Origin: Amaricoccus sp.
GTDB lineage: Bacteria; Pseudomonadota; Alphaproteobacteria; Rhodobacterales; Rhodobacteraceae
DNA length: 56,965 nucleotides
Assembly (NCBI RefSeq): GCF_017995835.1
Contig: NZ_JAGOID010000008.1
Location: 1-56,965, forward strand
Direction: 5' to 3'
Part shown: positions 17,045-25,633 of the stretch, piece by piece
How the letters are laid out: every line of letters starts with the position of its first letter
Position numbering within the stretch: position 1 is the first letter of the stretch
Position numbers and translations under genes: made by a program
Notes under the pieces: generated by a model
The model's input: only the letters and a program-made list of their open reading frames with translations
Told to the model about the DNA's origin: nothing
The model's database searches: none

Positions 17045-17887
17045 TTGGAAGGTCCGTCGCCAAGCCGTCTCAACAAGGACGGCATCAAGATCCACCAGCC
17101 GGGGGATTTCGACGGGATGCGCGCCGCGGGGCGCGTCGTGGCGGACATCCTGGACCGCATCGGCGGCTCCGTCGCTCCGGGAGTGTCTACCGGCGACCTC
17201 GACGCCGAAATCCACCGCATGGTGAAGGACGCCGGCGCGACCTCCGCGACCGTCGGCTACAAGGGCTATCGCCACGCCTCCTGCATCAGCATCAACCATG
17301 TGGTCTGCCACGGCATTCCGGGCAACAAGATCCCGGGGCGGTCGAGCGATGTCCTGAAGGACGAGGACATCCTCAACATCGACGTGACGGTGATCGTCGA
17401 TGGCTGGTACGGCGACTCGAGCCGCATGTACGTGGCCGGCCAGCCGAACCGCAAGGCGGAGCGGCTCGTCGACATAACCCATGACGCGCTGATGGAAGGG
17501 ATTGCGCAGGTCCGCCCCGGCAACACCTTCGGCGACATCGGCGCCGCGATCCAGCGCTTCGCCGAGGCGCACCGCTGTTCCGTCGTGCGGGATTTCTGCG
17601 GGCACGGGCTGGGGCAGGTGTTCCACGCCGCGCCGAACGTGCTGCATTACGGCCGTTGGGGGGCGGGGCCGGTTCTGGAGCCGGGGATGTTCTTCACCAT
17701 CGAGCCGATGATCAACCTCGGCCGGCCGGAGACGCGGATCCTCGAGGACGACTGGACCGCCGTGACGCGCGACCGGTCGCTCTCGGCGCAGTTCGAGCAC
17801 TCGGTCGGCGTCACCGACACCGGCGTCGAGATCTTCACGCTTTCTCCCGCCGGACTGTTCCACCCGACCACGCCGCAAGCGGCATAG
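17045..17887 (+). CDS. map: Methionine aminopeptidase, type I
   Basis: This 280-aa cytosolic metallo-aminopeptidase removes N-terminal Met. All five metal ligands are visible: Asp in ILNIDVT, Asp in WYGDSSRM, His in FCGHGLGQ, Glu in FTIEPMIN and Glu in SAQFEHSV. CISINHVVCHGIP carries the substrate-pocket His. The start appears to be TTG with GGAGGAG six bases upstream; no ATG or GTG fits better. The first ~20 residues are an alpha-proteobacterial extension. It is monocistronic as far as can be seen. Confidence 0.95.
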   Translation: MEGPSPSRLNKDGIKIHQPGDFDGMRAAGRVVADILDRIGGSVAPGVSTGDLDAEIHRMVKDAGATSATVGYKGYRHASCISINHVVCHGIPGNKIPGRSSDVLKDEDILNIDVTVIVDGWYGDSSRMYVAGQPNRKAERLVDITHDALMEGIAQVRPGNTFGDIGAAIQRFAEAHRCSVVRDFCGHGLGQVFHAAPNVLHYGRWGAGPVLEPGMFFTIEPMINLGRPETRILEDDWTAVTRDRSLSAQFEHSVGVTDTGVEIFTLSPAGLFHPTTPQAA

Positions 17888-17961
17888 GCGCCGACTCGGC
17901 GACGACAGGAACGTCGGCCAGGAGTCGCCGGACGTCCAGATTGCGTCGCTCGTGAAGTTGA

Positions 17962-17976
17962 CAACCTATACGGTTG
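17962..17976. promoter_or_regulatory. Operator-like inverted repeat before the histidine kinase
   Basis: CAACC and GGTTG flank TATAC, and the block overlaps a consensus TTGACA at 17958-17963. A TetR- or MerR-like dimer site near a promoter is plausible, but no good -10 element follows at the usual distance. The site lies 126 bp before the preferred kinase start. Confidence 0.25.
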
Positions 17977-18102
17977 GCGTCAGGTGGCTGCGTGCATCAC
18001 GGACAGCCCGCCTCGGCGCCCGGCGCCACGCAAGGCGACGCCGACGCGAGGCGAACCGGCGCCAGTGAGGTGCGCCCGCCGCCGGGCGCCGCGCCGGCGC
18101 CG

Positions 18103-19758
18103 ATGTCGGACGCCGTGATTCTCCTGGCGACCTTCGGCGCCGCGCTCGCCTGCCGCGCCCTCGGCTTCGGCGACGGCGTGCTGCTCGGCGCCACCCCCGC
18201 GTCGGGGGTGGCGCTCTTTGCGGCGGTGATCCGGCGCGGGCGCGGAGCGGCGATCGCGACCGCGGGCATCGGGCTCGCCGACCTCGCCGCCGGGCTCGGG
18301 CCGGCGCTCGCGCTGATCGACGCCGCCGCCCACGGACTCGCCGCTCTGGCGGGGGCCGGCGCGATGCGCGGGCTGGCGCGCCGCCGCAGGACGCGGAGCC
18401 GCACCGGCGACTGGCTGATCTTCCTCGCGGGCGTGACGATCTTTGCCGTCGTCGTCGCCGCGTGCTTCCTCGCCGCCGAGCTCGCCGGGTCGCCGCTGTC
18501 GTCGCTGCCGCCGCTGGCGACGGCCAGCCTGGCATTGGTCCTGGAGCCGCTCGGACTCTTCATCGCCGGCGCCGCGATCGCAAGCCTCGACGAGGCGCGG
18601 CTCGTGCGGGCCGACCCGCGCCCGGCCTACGCCACCGCGGCGCTGGGGGCGCTGCTGCTGGGCGGGTTCTGGGCGTTGCTCGACGCACGGATCCCCGGAC
18701 CGAGCCCGGGCGGGATCCTGGTGTCGAGCGCAATCCCGTTCTGCCTGTGGATCGCCATGCAGCCGCGGAGCCTCGATGGCGCGGCGCTGTCGTTCGTCGC
18801 GGCGCTGGCCGCGCTGGCGATGCTCCTCGACGAGGTCGGCGCGGTGGCGCGGTCCGAATTCGTGGTCGCGGTGATCTACCTGACCGTGCTGGTGGCGACC
18901 TGCCAACTGGTCCATGCGGTCAACCGCGACCGGCTCGCCGCGCTCGCCGAGGTGGAGGCGCGCAAGCGCGACCTCGAGACGCGGGTGGTCGAGCGCACGG
19001 CCCGGCTGACCGCGATGACCGAGCGCGCGCTGGCCGCCGACGCGGCCAAGACGCGGTTCCTCGCCACGGTCTCGCACGAAGTCCGGACGCCGCTGAACGG
19101 CATCCTCGGCATGGCGAGCGTCATTCTCGCGGATCGGGATCTCGACCCCGACCTGCGCCGTTCCGTCGGCGTGATCCGCACGTCGGGCGCGCATCTCCTC
19201 GACGTCATCACCCGGCTTCTCGACTTCACCCGGCTGGAGAGCCGCCGTGGCGAGCCGGAGCCCGTGGCGTTCGACGTCGGCGGGCTGGTCGACGAGGTGC
19301 TGGCCGAGGCGCGGTTCCTGCCCTACGCCGCCGGCCTCGACTTCACGGCCGAGATCGAGCCCGGCCTGCCGACGCGACGCGCCGGCCAGCGGATGGGCCT
19401 GCGCCAGGTGCTGACGAACCTCGTCGGCAACGCGGCCAAGTTCACCGAGACGGGCGCGGTGACGGTGCGGGTCCGCACATTGGTCGGCGAGGGGCTGCGC
19501 ATCGAGGTGCGCGACACCGGCGAGGGCGTGCCGCGGGACGCCCGCGAGCGCATCTTCCTGCCCTACGAGCAGGTCGACTCGGGCCGCAGGGTGGGCGGTT
19601 CGGGGCTCGGCCTCGCCATCTGCGCGGAGGTGATGCGCCGCATGGGCGGCCGGATCGGCGTCGAGGACGCGCCGGGCGGCGGCTCGGTCTTCTGGATCGA
19701 GGCGACCCTGCCCCTCGCAGCGCCCGCGGAAGCGGCGCGTCAGTCGATCAGGTCGTAG
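18103..19758 (+). CDS. Membrane sensor histidine kinase (orphan)
   Basis: This is a hybrid-free histidine kinase of 551 aa. The first ~290 residues hold about eight hydrophobic helices in a MASE1-like arrangement. A short coiled coil follows (ALAEVEARKRDLETRVVERTARL), then HisKA with the phospho-acceptor His in ATVSHEVRTPLNGILGM. HATPase has the N box QVLTNLVGNAAKFT, G1 in RDTGEGVP and G2 in GGSGLGLAI. No receiver domain or response regulator is nearby. The ATG at 18103 begins a membrane helix; GTG at 18070 or 17992 and TTG at 17974 are in frame, so the true start is uncertain. It converges with the next gene by 19 bases. Confidence 0.88.
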   Translation: MSDAVILLATFGAALACRALGFGDGVLLGATPASGVALFAAVIRRGRGAAIATAGIGLADLAAGLGPALALIDAAAHGLAALAGAGAMRGLARRRRTRSRTGDWLIFLAGVTIFAVVVAACFLAAELAGSPLSSLPPLATASLALVLEPLGLFIAGAAIASLDEARLVRADPRPAYATAALGALLLGGFWALLDARIPGPSPGGILVSSAIPFCLWIAMQPRSLDGAALSFVAALAALAMLLDEVGAVARSEFVVAVIYLTVLVATCQLVHAVNRDRLAALAEVEARKRDLETRVVERTARLTAMTERALAADAAKTRFLATVSHEVRTPLNGILGMASVILADRDLDPDLRRSVGVIRTSGAHLLDVITRLLDFTRLESRRGEPEPVAFDVGGLVDEVLAEARFLPYAAGLDFTAEIEPGLPTRRAGQRMGLRQVLTNLVGNAAKFTETGAVTVRVRTLVGEGLRIEVRDTGEGVPRDARERIFLPYEQVDSGRRVGGSGLGLAICAEVMRRMGGRIGVEDAPGGGSVFWIEATLPLAAPAEAARQSIRS

Positions 19759-20324
19759 TGTCCGGCGATAAGGGCGAACTGAGAGGCCAGCGCAACGACG
19801 ACCAGGGCCGCATCGAACCGCCGATCGCGCGCCCAGGCGGCGGCGAGCGCGGCGGCTGCAAGCCCGACCTGGCGCACCGGGTAGAGCGGGCCGAGGTCCG
19901 CGAAATGCGCCGGGCCCTTCAACGCGGTGTCGAGCAGGTCACAGAGCAGCAGCGCGGCGAGCAGGCCGTAGAACCAGACCCGCCGCGCGTCGAACCAGGC
20001 GTCGAGCCGCGCGAAGTCTTCGATCGCGTCCGGCGTCAGCACTGCGCAGGTGAAGAAGTAGAGCGCGGCGTAGAAGACCGCGAAGGCATAGATCTCGAAC
20101 CGCCAGACGACGACCGAGAGGCCGAACTCGAACCACCAGAGATTCAGGACCGCAACCAGCAGGAACACAGCCCAGCCGACCCAGATCGCCGAGAACCTGG
20201 CGTGGCCGGGGTGCTGCACGAGCCGCGCCAGCGACAGGAGGAGCCGGGTCAGGGTGAGGCCCACCACGACGCCGATGACGACCCGAACGTGAAAGAAGGT
20301 ATCGTGCTGAAGTGCGTCTCCCAT
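19740..20324 (-). CDS. Polytopic membrane protein of unknown function
   Basis: This 194-aa protein consists mostly of hydrophobic helices (about six). Blocks such as FFHVRVVIGVVVGLTLTRLL, YAALYFFTCAVLTPDAIEDF and WFYGLLAALLLCDLLDTAL give it a consistent membrane topology. No catalytic motif is recognised. Similar small six-helix proteins of unknown role are scattered in alphaproteobacteria. Its 3' end overlaps the convergent histidine kinase gene, and its 5' end is 84 bp from the divergent ABC ATPase gene. Confidence 0.65.
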   Translation of the reverse strand: MGDALQHDTFFHVRVVIGVVVGLTLTRLLLSLARLVQHPGHARFSAIWVGWAVFLLVAVLNLWWFEFGLSVVVWRFEIYAFAVFYAALYFFTCAVLTPDAIEDFARLDAWFDARRVWFYGLLAALLLCDLLDTALKGPAHFADLGPLYPVRQVGLAAAALAAAWARDRRFDAALVVVALASQFALIAGHYDLID

Positions 20325-20408
20325 CCGACCCTGATGCCAGCGCCGCGCCGAGAGGGCAACCAGCGGCGCCCTTGCGCGCGCGGCGGCGGCGCGCTATGCG
20401 AAAACTCG

Positions 20409-21533
20409 ATGGAAATGGTCGGAATAGGGGCCGGGCGGCTGGGTTCCGGCGCGGCTGGCGAGGTCCGGCTCGCGTTCGCCGGCGTGTCGCACGCCTATGA
20501 CGGCGCGCTGGTGCTCGAGGACGTCTCGCTGGAGTTGCGCGCCGGCGAGGTGGTCAGCCTGCTCGGGCCGTCCGGGTGCGGCAAGTCGACGCTCCTGAAG
20601 ATCGCCGCCGGCGTGGAGCGCCAGTCGAGCGGCGCCGTCGCGATCGACGGGGTCGTCGTGTCGAAGGCGACGCGCCACCTTCCCCCCGAGTCGCGCGCGA
20701 TCGGGCTCGTCTTCCAGGATTACGCGCTGTTCCCACACCTCCGGGTCGTCGACAACGTCGCCTTCGGCCTGCGCGCGCCCCGGCCCGAGCGGGAGCGTCG
20801 GGCGCGCGCGCTGCTCGACCGGGTCGGGATGGGCAGGCACGAGGACAAGTACCCTCACCAGCTTTCCGGCGGCGAGCAGCAGCGGGTGGCGCTCGCCCGC
20901 GCCATCGCCCCGCAACCGCGCATCCTGCTGATGGACGAGCCGTTCTCCGGCCTCGACGACCGGCTGCGCGACGGCGTGCGCGACGAGACGCTCGACATCC
21001 TGAAGGAGGAGGGGACGGCCGCGCTGATGGTCACGCACGAGCCCGAGGAGGCGATGCGCATGTCCGACCGCATCGCGCTGATGCGCAACGGGCGCATCGT
21101 CCAGCAGGCCGCGCCCTACGACATCTACAACGCGCCCGCCGACAAGCAGGCGGCGATGTTCTTTTCCGACATCAACGTCATTCCCGGCGTGGTGCGCGGC
21201 GCCGAGGCCGAGACCGCGTTCGGCCGCTTTCCGACCGGCAGCCGGCCTGAGGGCGCCGAGGTCGAGGTGGTGATCCGTCCGCAGCACCTGCGCATGGACT
21301 TCGACCGCAACGGCGCGGGGCCTCTGCCCACGGCGCGCGACGGCGTCGCCGCGCTGAGCCGCGTGGCCCGGGCGCGGTTCGTCGGCGACCAGTCGATCGT
21401 CGAGCTTCGACTCGACCACGACGGTTCGACCCTCAAGGCGAAGGTTCCCGGCGTTTTCCTGCCCCGCCCGGGCACGCCGTTCTGGCTCACCGCGCCGCGC
21501 GACCGCTGCTTCGTGTTCCCGCGCCAGGGATGA
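20409..21533 (+). CDS. ABC transporter ATP-binding protein (FbpC/PotA type), orphan
   Basis: This 374-aa ATPase subunit has Walker A GPSGCGKST (near residue 55), a Q-loop in GLVFQDYALFPH, signature LSGGEQQRVALARA, Walker B ILLMDEPFSGLDD and H-loop VTHEPEEA. A C-terminal TOBE-like region follows (VVIRPQHLRMDF onward). The match is to iron(III)/polyamine/phosphonate importers of the FbpC/PotA group. No permease or binding-protein gene adjoins it, so its partners must be elsewhere. Two Met codons two residues apart could serve as start. tatA follows 122 bp downstream. Confidence 0.88.
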   Translation: MEMVGIGAGRLGSGAAGEVRLAFAGVSHAYDGALVLEDVSLELRAGEVVSLLGPSGCGKSTLLKIAAGVERQSSGAVAIDGVVVSKATRHLPPESRAIGLVFQDYALFPHLRVVDNVAFGLRAPRPERERRARALLDRVGMGRHEDKYPHQLSGGEQQRVALARAIAPQPRILLMDEPFSGLDDRLRDGVRDETLDILKEEGTAALMVTHEPEEAMRMSDRIALMRNGRIVQQAAPYDIYNAPADKQAAMFFSDINVIPGVVRGAEAETAFGRFPTGSRPEGAEVEVVIRPQHLRMDFDRNGAGPLPTARDGVAALSRVARARFVGDQSIVELRLDHDGSTLKAKVPGVFLPRPGTPFWLTAPRDRCFVFPRQG

Positions 21534-21655
21534 CGCGCCGGTCGCGTTCGCGCGAGGCGGCGGTTTCGGGTTTGATCATCCCCCCGCGCAGGCTTATGTG
21601 AGAAGGGGAGCGCAGCCGCCTTTCGGGGCGGCCCGCGTCGCATGGGGAGAGAGAC

Positions 21656-21877
21656 ATGCTGAACAATATCGGCCCGGCAGGTCTGCTGCTCGTCGCCATC
21701 GTGGTTCTGGTCCTGTTCGGTCGGGGCAAGATCGCCGGCCTGATGGGCGAGGTGGGCAAGGGCATCACCAGCTTCAAGCGCGGCATCAAGGAAGGCGCCG
21801 ACGAGATCGAGAACGACCGGCGCAACGCCGCAGCCGAGGCGGCCCGCGACGTGACGCCCGAGAAGGAGAAGGTATGA
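21656..21877 (+). CDS. tatA: Twin-arginine translocase subunit TatA
   Basis: This 73-aa protein has one N-terminal membrane helix ([16 protein letters not shown]), the FGRGK hinge and an amphipathic helix ([19 protein letters not shown]), then a short charged tail. It forms the pore-like oligomer of the Tat system, which exports folded proteins. It is the first gene of tatABC, with GGGAGAGAG upstream of the ATG and 23 bp to tatB. Confidence 0.95.
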   Translation: MLNNIGPAGLLLVAIVVLVLFGRGKIAGLMGEVGKGITSFKRGIKEGADEIENDRRNAAAEAARDVTPEKEKV

Positions 21878-21900
21878 CCCGCTAGGGGTCGCCGCGCGTC

Positions 21901-22305
21901 ATGTTCGACATCGGCTGGGGCGAACTGTTCCTGATCGGCGTCGTCGCGCTGATCGTGGTGGGTCCGAAGGACCTGCCCGGGCTGTTCCGCGCGGCCGGGC
22001 AGTTCATGGGACGCGCCCGTGCGATGGCGCGGGACTTCCAGCGCTCCATGGAGGCCGCCGCCGACGAGAGCGGCTTCAAGGACGCGACGCAACAACTGAA
22101 GGCGCTCGACCGGCTGAACTACTCGGCCACCAACTCGGCGCGCAAGTATGCGGCGAGCATGGTGAAGGACATCGACGACACCGTAGAGAAGGCGGCGCCT
22201 GCCGCTGACCCGCCCGCGGCCGAACCGGCCGTGGCGCCAGCCGCGGCCGTGGCGGACGACCCGAAGCCCGAGCCCGCGGCGGCGCCGGACGGCGGCAAGC
22301 CATGA
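21901..22305 (+). CDS. tatB: Twin-arginine translocase subunit TatB
   Basis: This 134-aa protein has the TatB helix MFDIGWGELFLIGVVALIVV with its conserved Glu, then GPKDLPGLFRAAG and a longer amphipathic region than TatA. The C-terminal third is Ala/Pro-rich low-complexity sequence, common in alphaproteobacterial TatB. TatB and TatC together form the twin-arginine signal receptor. The stop codon overlaps the tatC start (ATGA). Confidence 0.95.
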   Translation: MFDIGWGELFLIGVVALIVVGPKDLPGLFRAAGQFMGRARAMARDFQRSMEAAADESGFKDATQQLKALDRLNYSATNSARKYAASMVKDIDDTVEKAAPAADPPAAEPAVAPAAAVADDPKPEPAAAPDGGKP

Positions 22306-23153
22306 CGACGGACAGGGACGAGATCGACGACTCGACGGCGCCGCTGATCGAGCATCTCGCGGAACTGCGGAGCCGGCTCATCTACTCGGTGGTCGCCTTC
22401 GCGGTGGCGATGGTCGCCTGCTTCGCGATCGCCGGCCCGATCTTCAACTTTCTCGCGGCCCCGATCGCCGGTCTGCTCGTCGCCCACGGGCAGGAGCCGC
22501 AGCTGATCTTCACCGGCCTCCAGCAAGGCTTCATGACCCAGGTGCGGATTTCGGTCTTCGGCGGCTTCATCGCCGCCTTCCCGGTGATCGGCTACCAGTT
22601 GTGGCGCTTCGTCGCGCCGGGCCTCTACCGCAAGGAGAAGCGGGCCTTCCTGCCCTTCATCCTCGCCTCGCCGCTCCTGTTCCTGCTCGGCTGCGCCTTC
22701 GCCTTCTACGTGGTGATTCCGCTCGCCTACGACTTCTTCCTCGGCTTCCAGCAGTTCGGGACCGGCACGCCGGTCGAAGGGCAGCAGGACGTCGAGATCC
22801 AGTTCCTTGGCACGATCAACGAGTATCTCTCGCTGACGATGAAGTTCATGATCGCCTTCGGCCTCTGCTTCCAGTTGCCGGTGGCGCTGACGCTGATGGG
22901 CATAGCGGGTCTGGTGAGCGCGCGGTCGCTGTCGAAGTTCCGGCGCTATGCGGTCGTCCTGATGCTGATCACCGCGGCGATGGTGACTCCCGGGCCAGAC
23001 GTCATCTCGCAGCTTATCCTCTTCGCCGCCATATATCCGCTCTACGAGATCTCCATCCTTCTCGTCCGCTCGGTCGAGCGCAAGCGTGAGGCCGAGCTTC
23101 GCGCCGCCGGGCTGTGGGACGAGGATCTCGAGGGCGCCAGGGACGGCACGTGA
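22302..23153 (+). CDS. tatC: Twin-arginine translocase subunit TatC
   Basis: This 283-aa protein has six transmembrane helices. LIEHLAELRSRLIYS at the N-terminus is the cytoplasmic signal-binding segment, and FGGFIAAFPVIGYQLWRFVAPGL with the following YRKEKR is the family hallmark; TPGPDVISQLILFAAIYPLYEIS is helix 5-6. It is the twin-arginine recognition subunit. Translation is coupled with tatB upstream and, by GTGA overlap, with the DUF815 gene downstream. Confidence 0.96.
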   Translation: MTTDRDEIDDSTAPLIEHLAELRSRLIYSVVAFAVAMVACFAIAGPIFNFLAAPIAGLLVAHGQEPQLIFTGLQQGFMTQVRISVFGGFIAAFPVIGYQLWRFVAPGLYRKEKRAFLPFILASPLLFLLGCAFAFYVVIPLAYDFFLGFQQFGTGTPVEGQQDVEIQFLGTINEYLSLTMKFMIAFGLCFQLPVALTLMGIAGLVSARSLSKFRRYAVVLMLITAAMVTPGPDVISQLILFAAIYPLYEISILLVRSVERKREAELRAAGLWDEDLEGARDGT

Positions 23154-23998
23154 CCAGGGATGACGATGCGCTGGAGCGCATCGCCGCCGCGCTCGAGCGC
23201 CTGAGCCCACCACCGGCGCCGCCGCCCGACTTCGACGCCGCGGACGCCTTCGTCTGGAGGCCTGACCCCGACCGGCTCGACCCGGTGCCGCAGGTCTCGC
23301 GCGTCGCGCTGTCGCTCCTCGTGGGCGTCGATCGCGCCCGCGACACGCTGCTCGCCAACACCAGGCAGTTCGCGCGCGGTTTCCCGGCTAACAACGTGCT
23401 GCTCTGGGGCGCGCGCGGCATGGGCAAGTCGTCGCTGGTGAAGGCGGCGCACGCCGCCGCCGCGGCCGAGACGCCCGGTCTCAAGCTGGTTGAGTTGCAC
23501 CGCGAGGATCTGCCCAGCATCGGCCGGCTGCTCGCGCTCCTGCGGGGGGCCGCCCAGCGTTTCCTGCTGTTCTGCGACGATCTTTCCTTCGAGAAGGACG
23601 ACGCGCACTACAAAAGCCTGAAGGCCGTGCTCGACGGGGGTGTGGAGGGGCGGCCCGGGAACGTCGTGCTCTATGCCACCTCGAACCGACGGCACCTGAT
23701 GCCTCGGGACATGATCGAGAACGAGCGCCAGACCGGCGTGAACCCTTCGGAGGCCGTCGAGGAGAAGGTCTCGCTTTCGGATCGCTTCGGATTGTGGCTT
23801 GGCTTCCACAATTGCTCGCAGGACGATTTCCTCGCGATGATCCGCGGCTATTGCGACGCCTACGGAGTCGCAATTTCCGGCGAGGAGATGCGCGCCGAGG
23901 CGATCGAGTGGAGCCAGACCCGTGGCGGCCGCTCCGGCCGCGTGGCCTGGCAGTACGTCACCGATCTGGCGGGACGCAGGGGCGTAAGGCTGGGATAG
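23150..23998 (+). CDS. DUF815-family AAA ATPase
   Basis: This 282-aa P-loop ATPase has Walker A WGARGMGKSSLVKA near residue 88 and a Walker B-like FLLFCDDLSF. The characteristic DUF815 segment LYATSNRRHLMPRDM is followed by a sensor-type VSLSDRFGLWLGFHNCSQ. DUF815 proteins are widely conserved next to secretion or division genes, and their role is unknown. The GTG start overlaps the tatC stop codon, so it belongs to the tat operon; a role linked to Tat export is inference from this position only. Confidence 0.88.
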   Translation: MTRDDDALERIAAALERLSPPPAPPPDFDAADAFVWRPDPDRLDPVPQVSRVALSLLVGVDRARDTLLANTRQFARGFPANNVLLWGARGMGKSSLVKAAHAAAAAETPGLKLVELHREDLPSIGRLLALLRGAAQRFLLFCDDLSFEKDDAHYKSLKAVLDGGVEGRPGNVVLYATSNRRHLMPRDMIENERQTGVNPSEAVEEKVSLSDRFGLWLGFHNCSQDDFLAMIRGYCDAYGVAISGEEMRAEAIEWSQTRGGRSGRVAWQYVTDLAGRRGVRLG

Positions 23999-24069
23999 AT
24001 GCAGCCTTCCCACCCGATGGATGCCGGTAACGATGAAACGTCCGACCGAATCCGTCCGGAGCTCACATC

Positions 24070-24720
24070 ATGGGGATCGTTTCCCACCGTCATCGCATGA
24101 TCTTCCTGAAGACCCGAAAGACCGCAGGATCCTCAGTGGAGATCTGGCTGGCGCCCTACCTTGACCCGGAAGCCGACCATGCGGCGCTGACTGCCGATTT
24201 GAGGGACCACCGACCCGATCTGGCGTCGAGGCTGAAACCACGGGGCCTCAAGCCCCATGCCACCGCGGCCGAGGTCCGATCCCTGATCGGCGACGGCATA
24301 TGGCGCAGCTACTTCAAGTTTGCCATCGAGCGAAACCCGTGGGATCGGTTGATCTCGCTATGGCGATGGCGTCAGAGCCACCGCAACGCCGCTATCTCCC
24401 TCCAGGCGTTTCTCGACGCGATTGCCGACGGCTCCCCGGATCGGCTGAAGGCCGCGAATGCGGATGGTTGGTCGAACTGGCCGATCTACACCATCGAAGA
24501 CAGAATCGCTGTAGATCGGTTGGTTCTCTATGATCGCCTCGAAGCCGGAGTCGCCGAAGCCTTGGCGCAGGTTGGAATTGAGTACGATGGCGGGCTTCCC
24601 CGAGCGAAGGCAGGCATTCGGTCAAGCGGCGACACGACGGACTCGCTCTCGGCGAGTCAACGCGCGTTGATCGCCGATCTCGCCCGAAAGGAGATCGGCA
24701 CTTTCGGCTTTTCGCTCTAG
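24070..24720 (+). CDS. Sulfotransferase family protein (glycan O-sulfotransferase-like)
   Basis: This 216-aa protein has the PAPS-binding elements of the membrane-type sulfotransferase superfamily. The 5'-phosphosulfate loop is IFLKTRKTAGSSVEIWL near residue 12, and the 3'-phosphate-binding strand is KFAIERNPWDRLISLW near residue 83, the RNPWDR form seen in the sulfotransferase-2 group that acts on carbohydrates. No membrane anchor is present. GC content is visibly lower than in the flanking tat and catabolic genes. It lies 11 bp before a glucuronyl C5-epimerase gene, which points to sulfation of a uronic-acid polysaccharide. The donor is presumably PAPS; the acceptor is unknown. Confidence 0.8.
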   Translation: MGIVSHRHRMIFLKTRKTAGSSVEIWLAPYLDPEADHAALTADLRDHRPDLASRLKPRGLKPHATAAEVRSLIGDGIWRSYFKFAIERNPWDRLISLWRWRQSHRNAAISLQAFLDAIADGSPDRLKAANADGWSNWPIYTIEDRIAVDRLVLYDRLEAGVAEALAQVGIEYDGGLPRAKAGIRSSGDTTDSLSASQRALIADLARKEIGTFGFSL

Positions 24721-24731
24721 GCAGGCGGCGC

Positions 24732-25565
24732 ATGGCATTCAAGATGTTCGTCGACGCTAACGGCGTCCCATACAGCGACTACGGGACGTATCGCGGGCTC
24801 GTCATAGGTCGTCAGCGAAGCATACTTGCGGTGGCGGAGCGGGGCCTGTGGTACTGGAACGAGCTCCTTCGCGGGGGGGAGCCGCCGGTTCTGCTGAGCT
24901 ACGACTGGACGAGATGGCCGGAGAACTTTGCCGAGTTCCGGCCATCGGACGAGGCCGAAGCGCGACGAATGCTCACATGCTGCGCCGATTGGCTGCTCGC
25001 CGGCTTGCAACGACGCGGCGGCTTCGCCGTTTGGGTCTATTCCTATCCGTTCTCGTACGAGACCGGGCCGGGATGGCGGTCATCTCATGCCCAGGCGGTC
25101 GGCGCGCAGCTTCTGGTTCGGGCAGCCGAGACCACTGGCAACATCGCGTACGTCGAGCCGCTGGGCGATCTCGTCGCCGCGTTCCGGGTCGAAATCGCGG
25201 CCGGCGGCCTTTCGACACGGACCCAAGGAGGAAACCTCTGGTTCGAGAAAATGGCGGACGTGGGAAATCAGCAGCCCAAAGTGTTGAACGGACTGCTCTT
25301 CACTATCCTCGGACTCAGGGATGTCGGCGAACGGGCGCCATCGTCGGCTGCCATGGAGCTTGCCGGGAGGGGGATGGAAGCCGCTCTGGAACTGCTGCAC
25401 AGGTTCGATCTGGGCGATTGGTCGGCATACGACATTCATGGCCGGCGCGCGTCGCCGCACTATCACGCCATCCACGTCAAGCAACTCGCCATCCTGTCAG
25501 CCATAGATCCGGCGTTCGCGGCTTGGCATGCTCGCTTCGAGAGCTACGCGCGATCGGCTCGATGA
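24732..25565 (+). CDS. D-glucuronyl C5-epimerase domain protein
   Basis: This 277-aa protein matches the C-terminal catalytic domain of heparosan-type glucuronyl C5-epimerases, which turn polymer-bound glucuronate into iduronate. LLSYDWTRWPENF near residue 55, WRSSHAQAVGAQLL, QQPKVLNGLLFTILGL and the closing YDIHGR...SPHYHAIHVKQLAILS parallel the animal enzyme, including Tyr residues in the positions of its catalytic tyrosines. The large N-terminal part of the animal enzyme is absent, as in other bacterial members. No signal peptide is seen. It is paired with the upstream sulfotransferase gene and is lower in GC than its surroundings. Confidence 0.8.
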   Translation: MAFKMFVDANGVPYSDYGTYRGLVIGRQRSILAVAERGLWYWNELLRGGEPPVLLSYDWTRWPENFAEFRPSDEAEARRMLTCCADWLLAGLQRRGGFAVWVYSYPFSYETGPGWRSSHAQAVGAQLLVRAAETTGNIAYVEPLGDLVAAFRVEIAAGGLSTRTQGGNLWFEKMADVGNQQPKVLNGLLFTILGLRDVGERAPSSAAMELAGRGMEAALELLHRFDLGDWSAYDIHGRRASPHYHAIHVKQLAILSAIDPAFAAWHARFESYARSAR

Positions 25566-25633
25566 CAGGAGCCGTGTGGACGGCGTCGTTCATCCCGGCC
25601 GGACGCTCGAACTGCTTGTCCCCGGGCCCGACC

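Noticed and set aside
18462-20408. Plus-strand frame continuous with the ABC ATPase, reading through the kinase region
   Set aside because: The upstream part is out of frame with the kinase motifs and Arg-rich; the ATPase itself starts near 20409.
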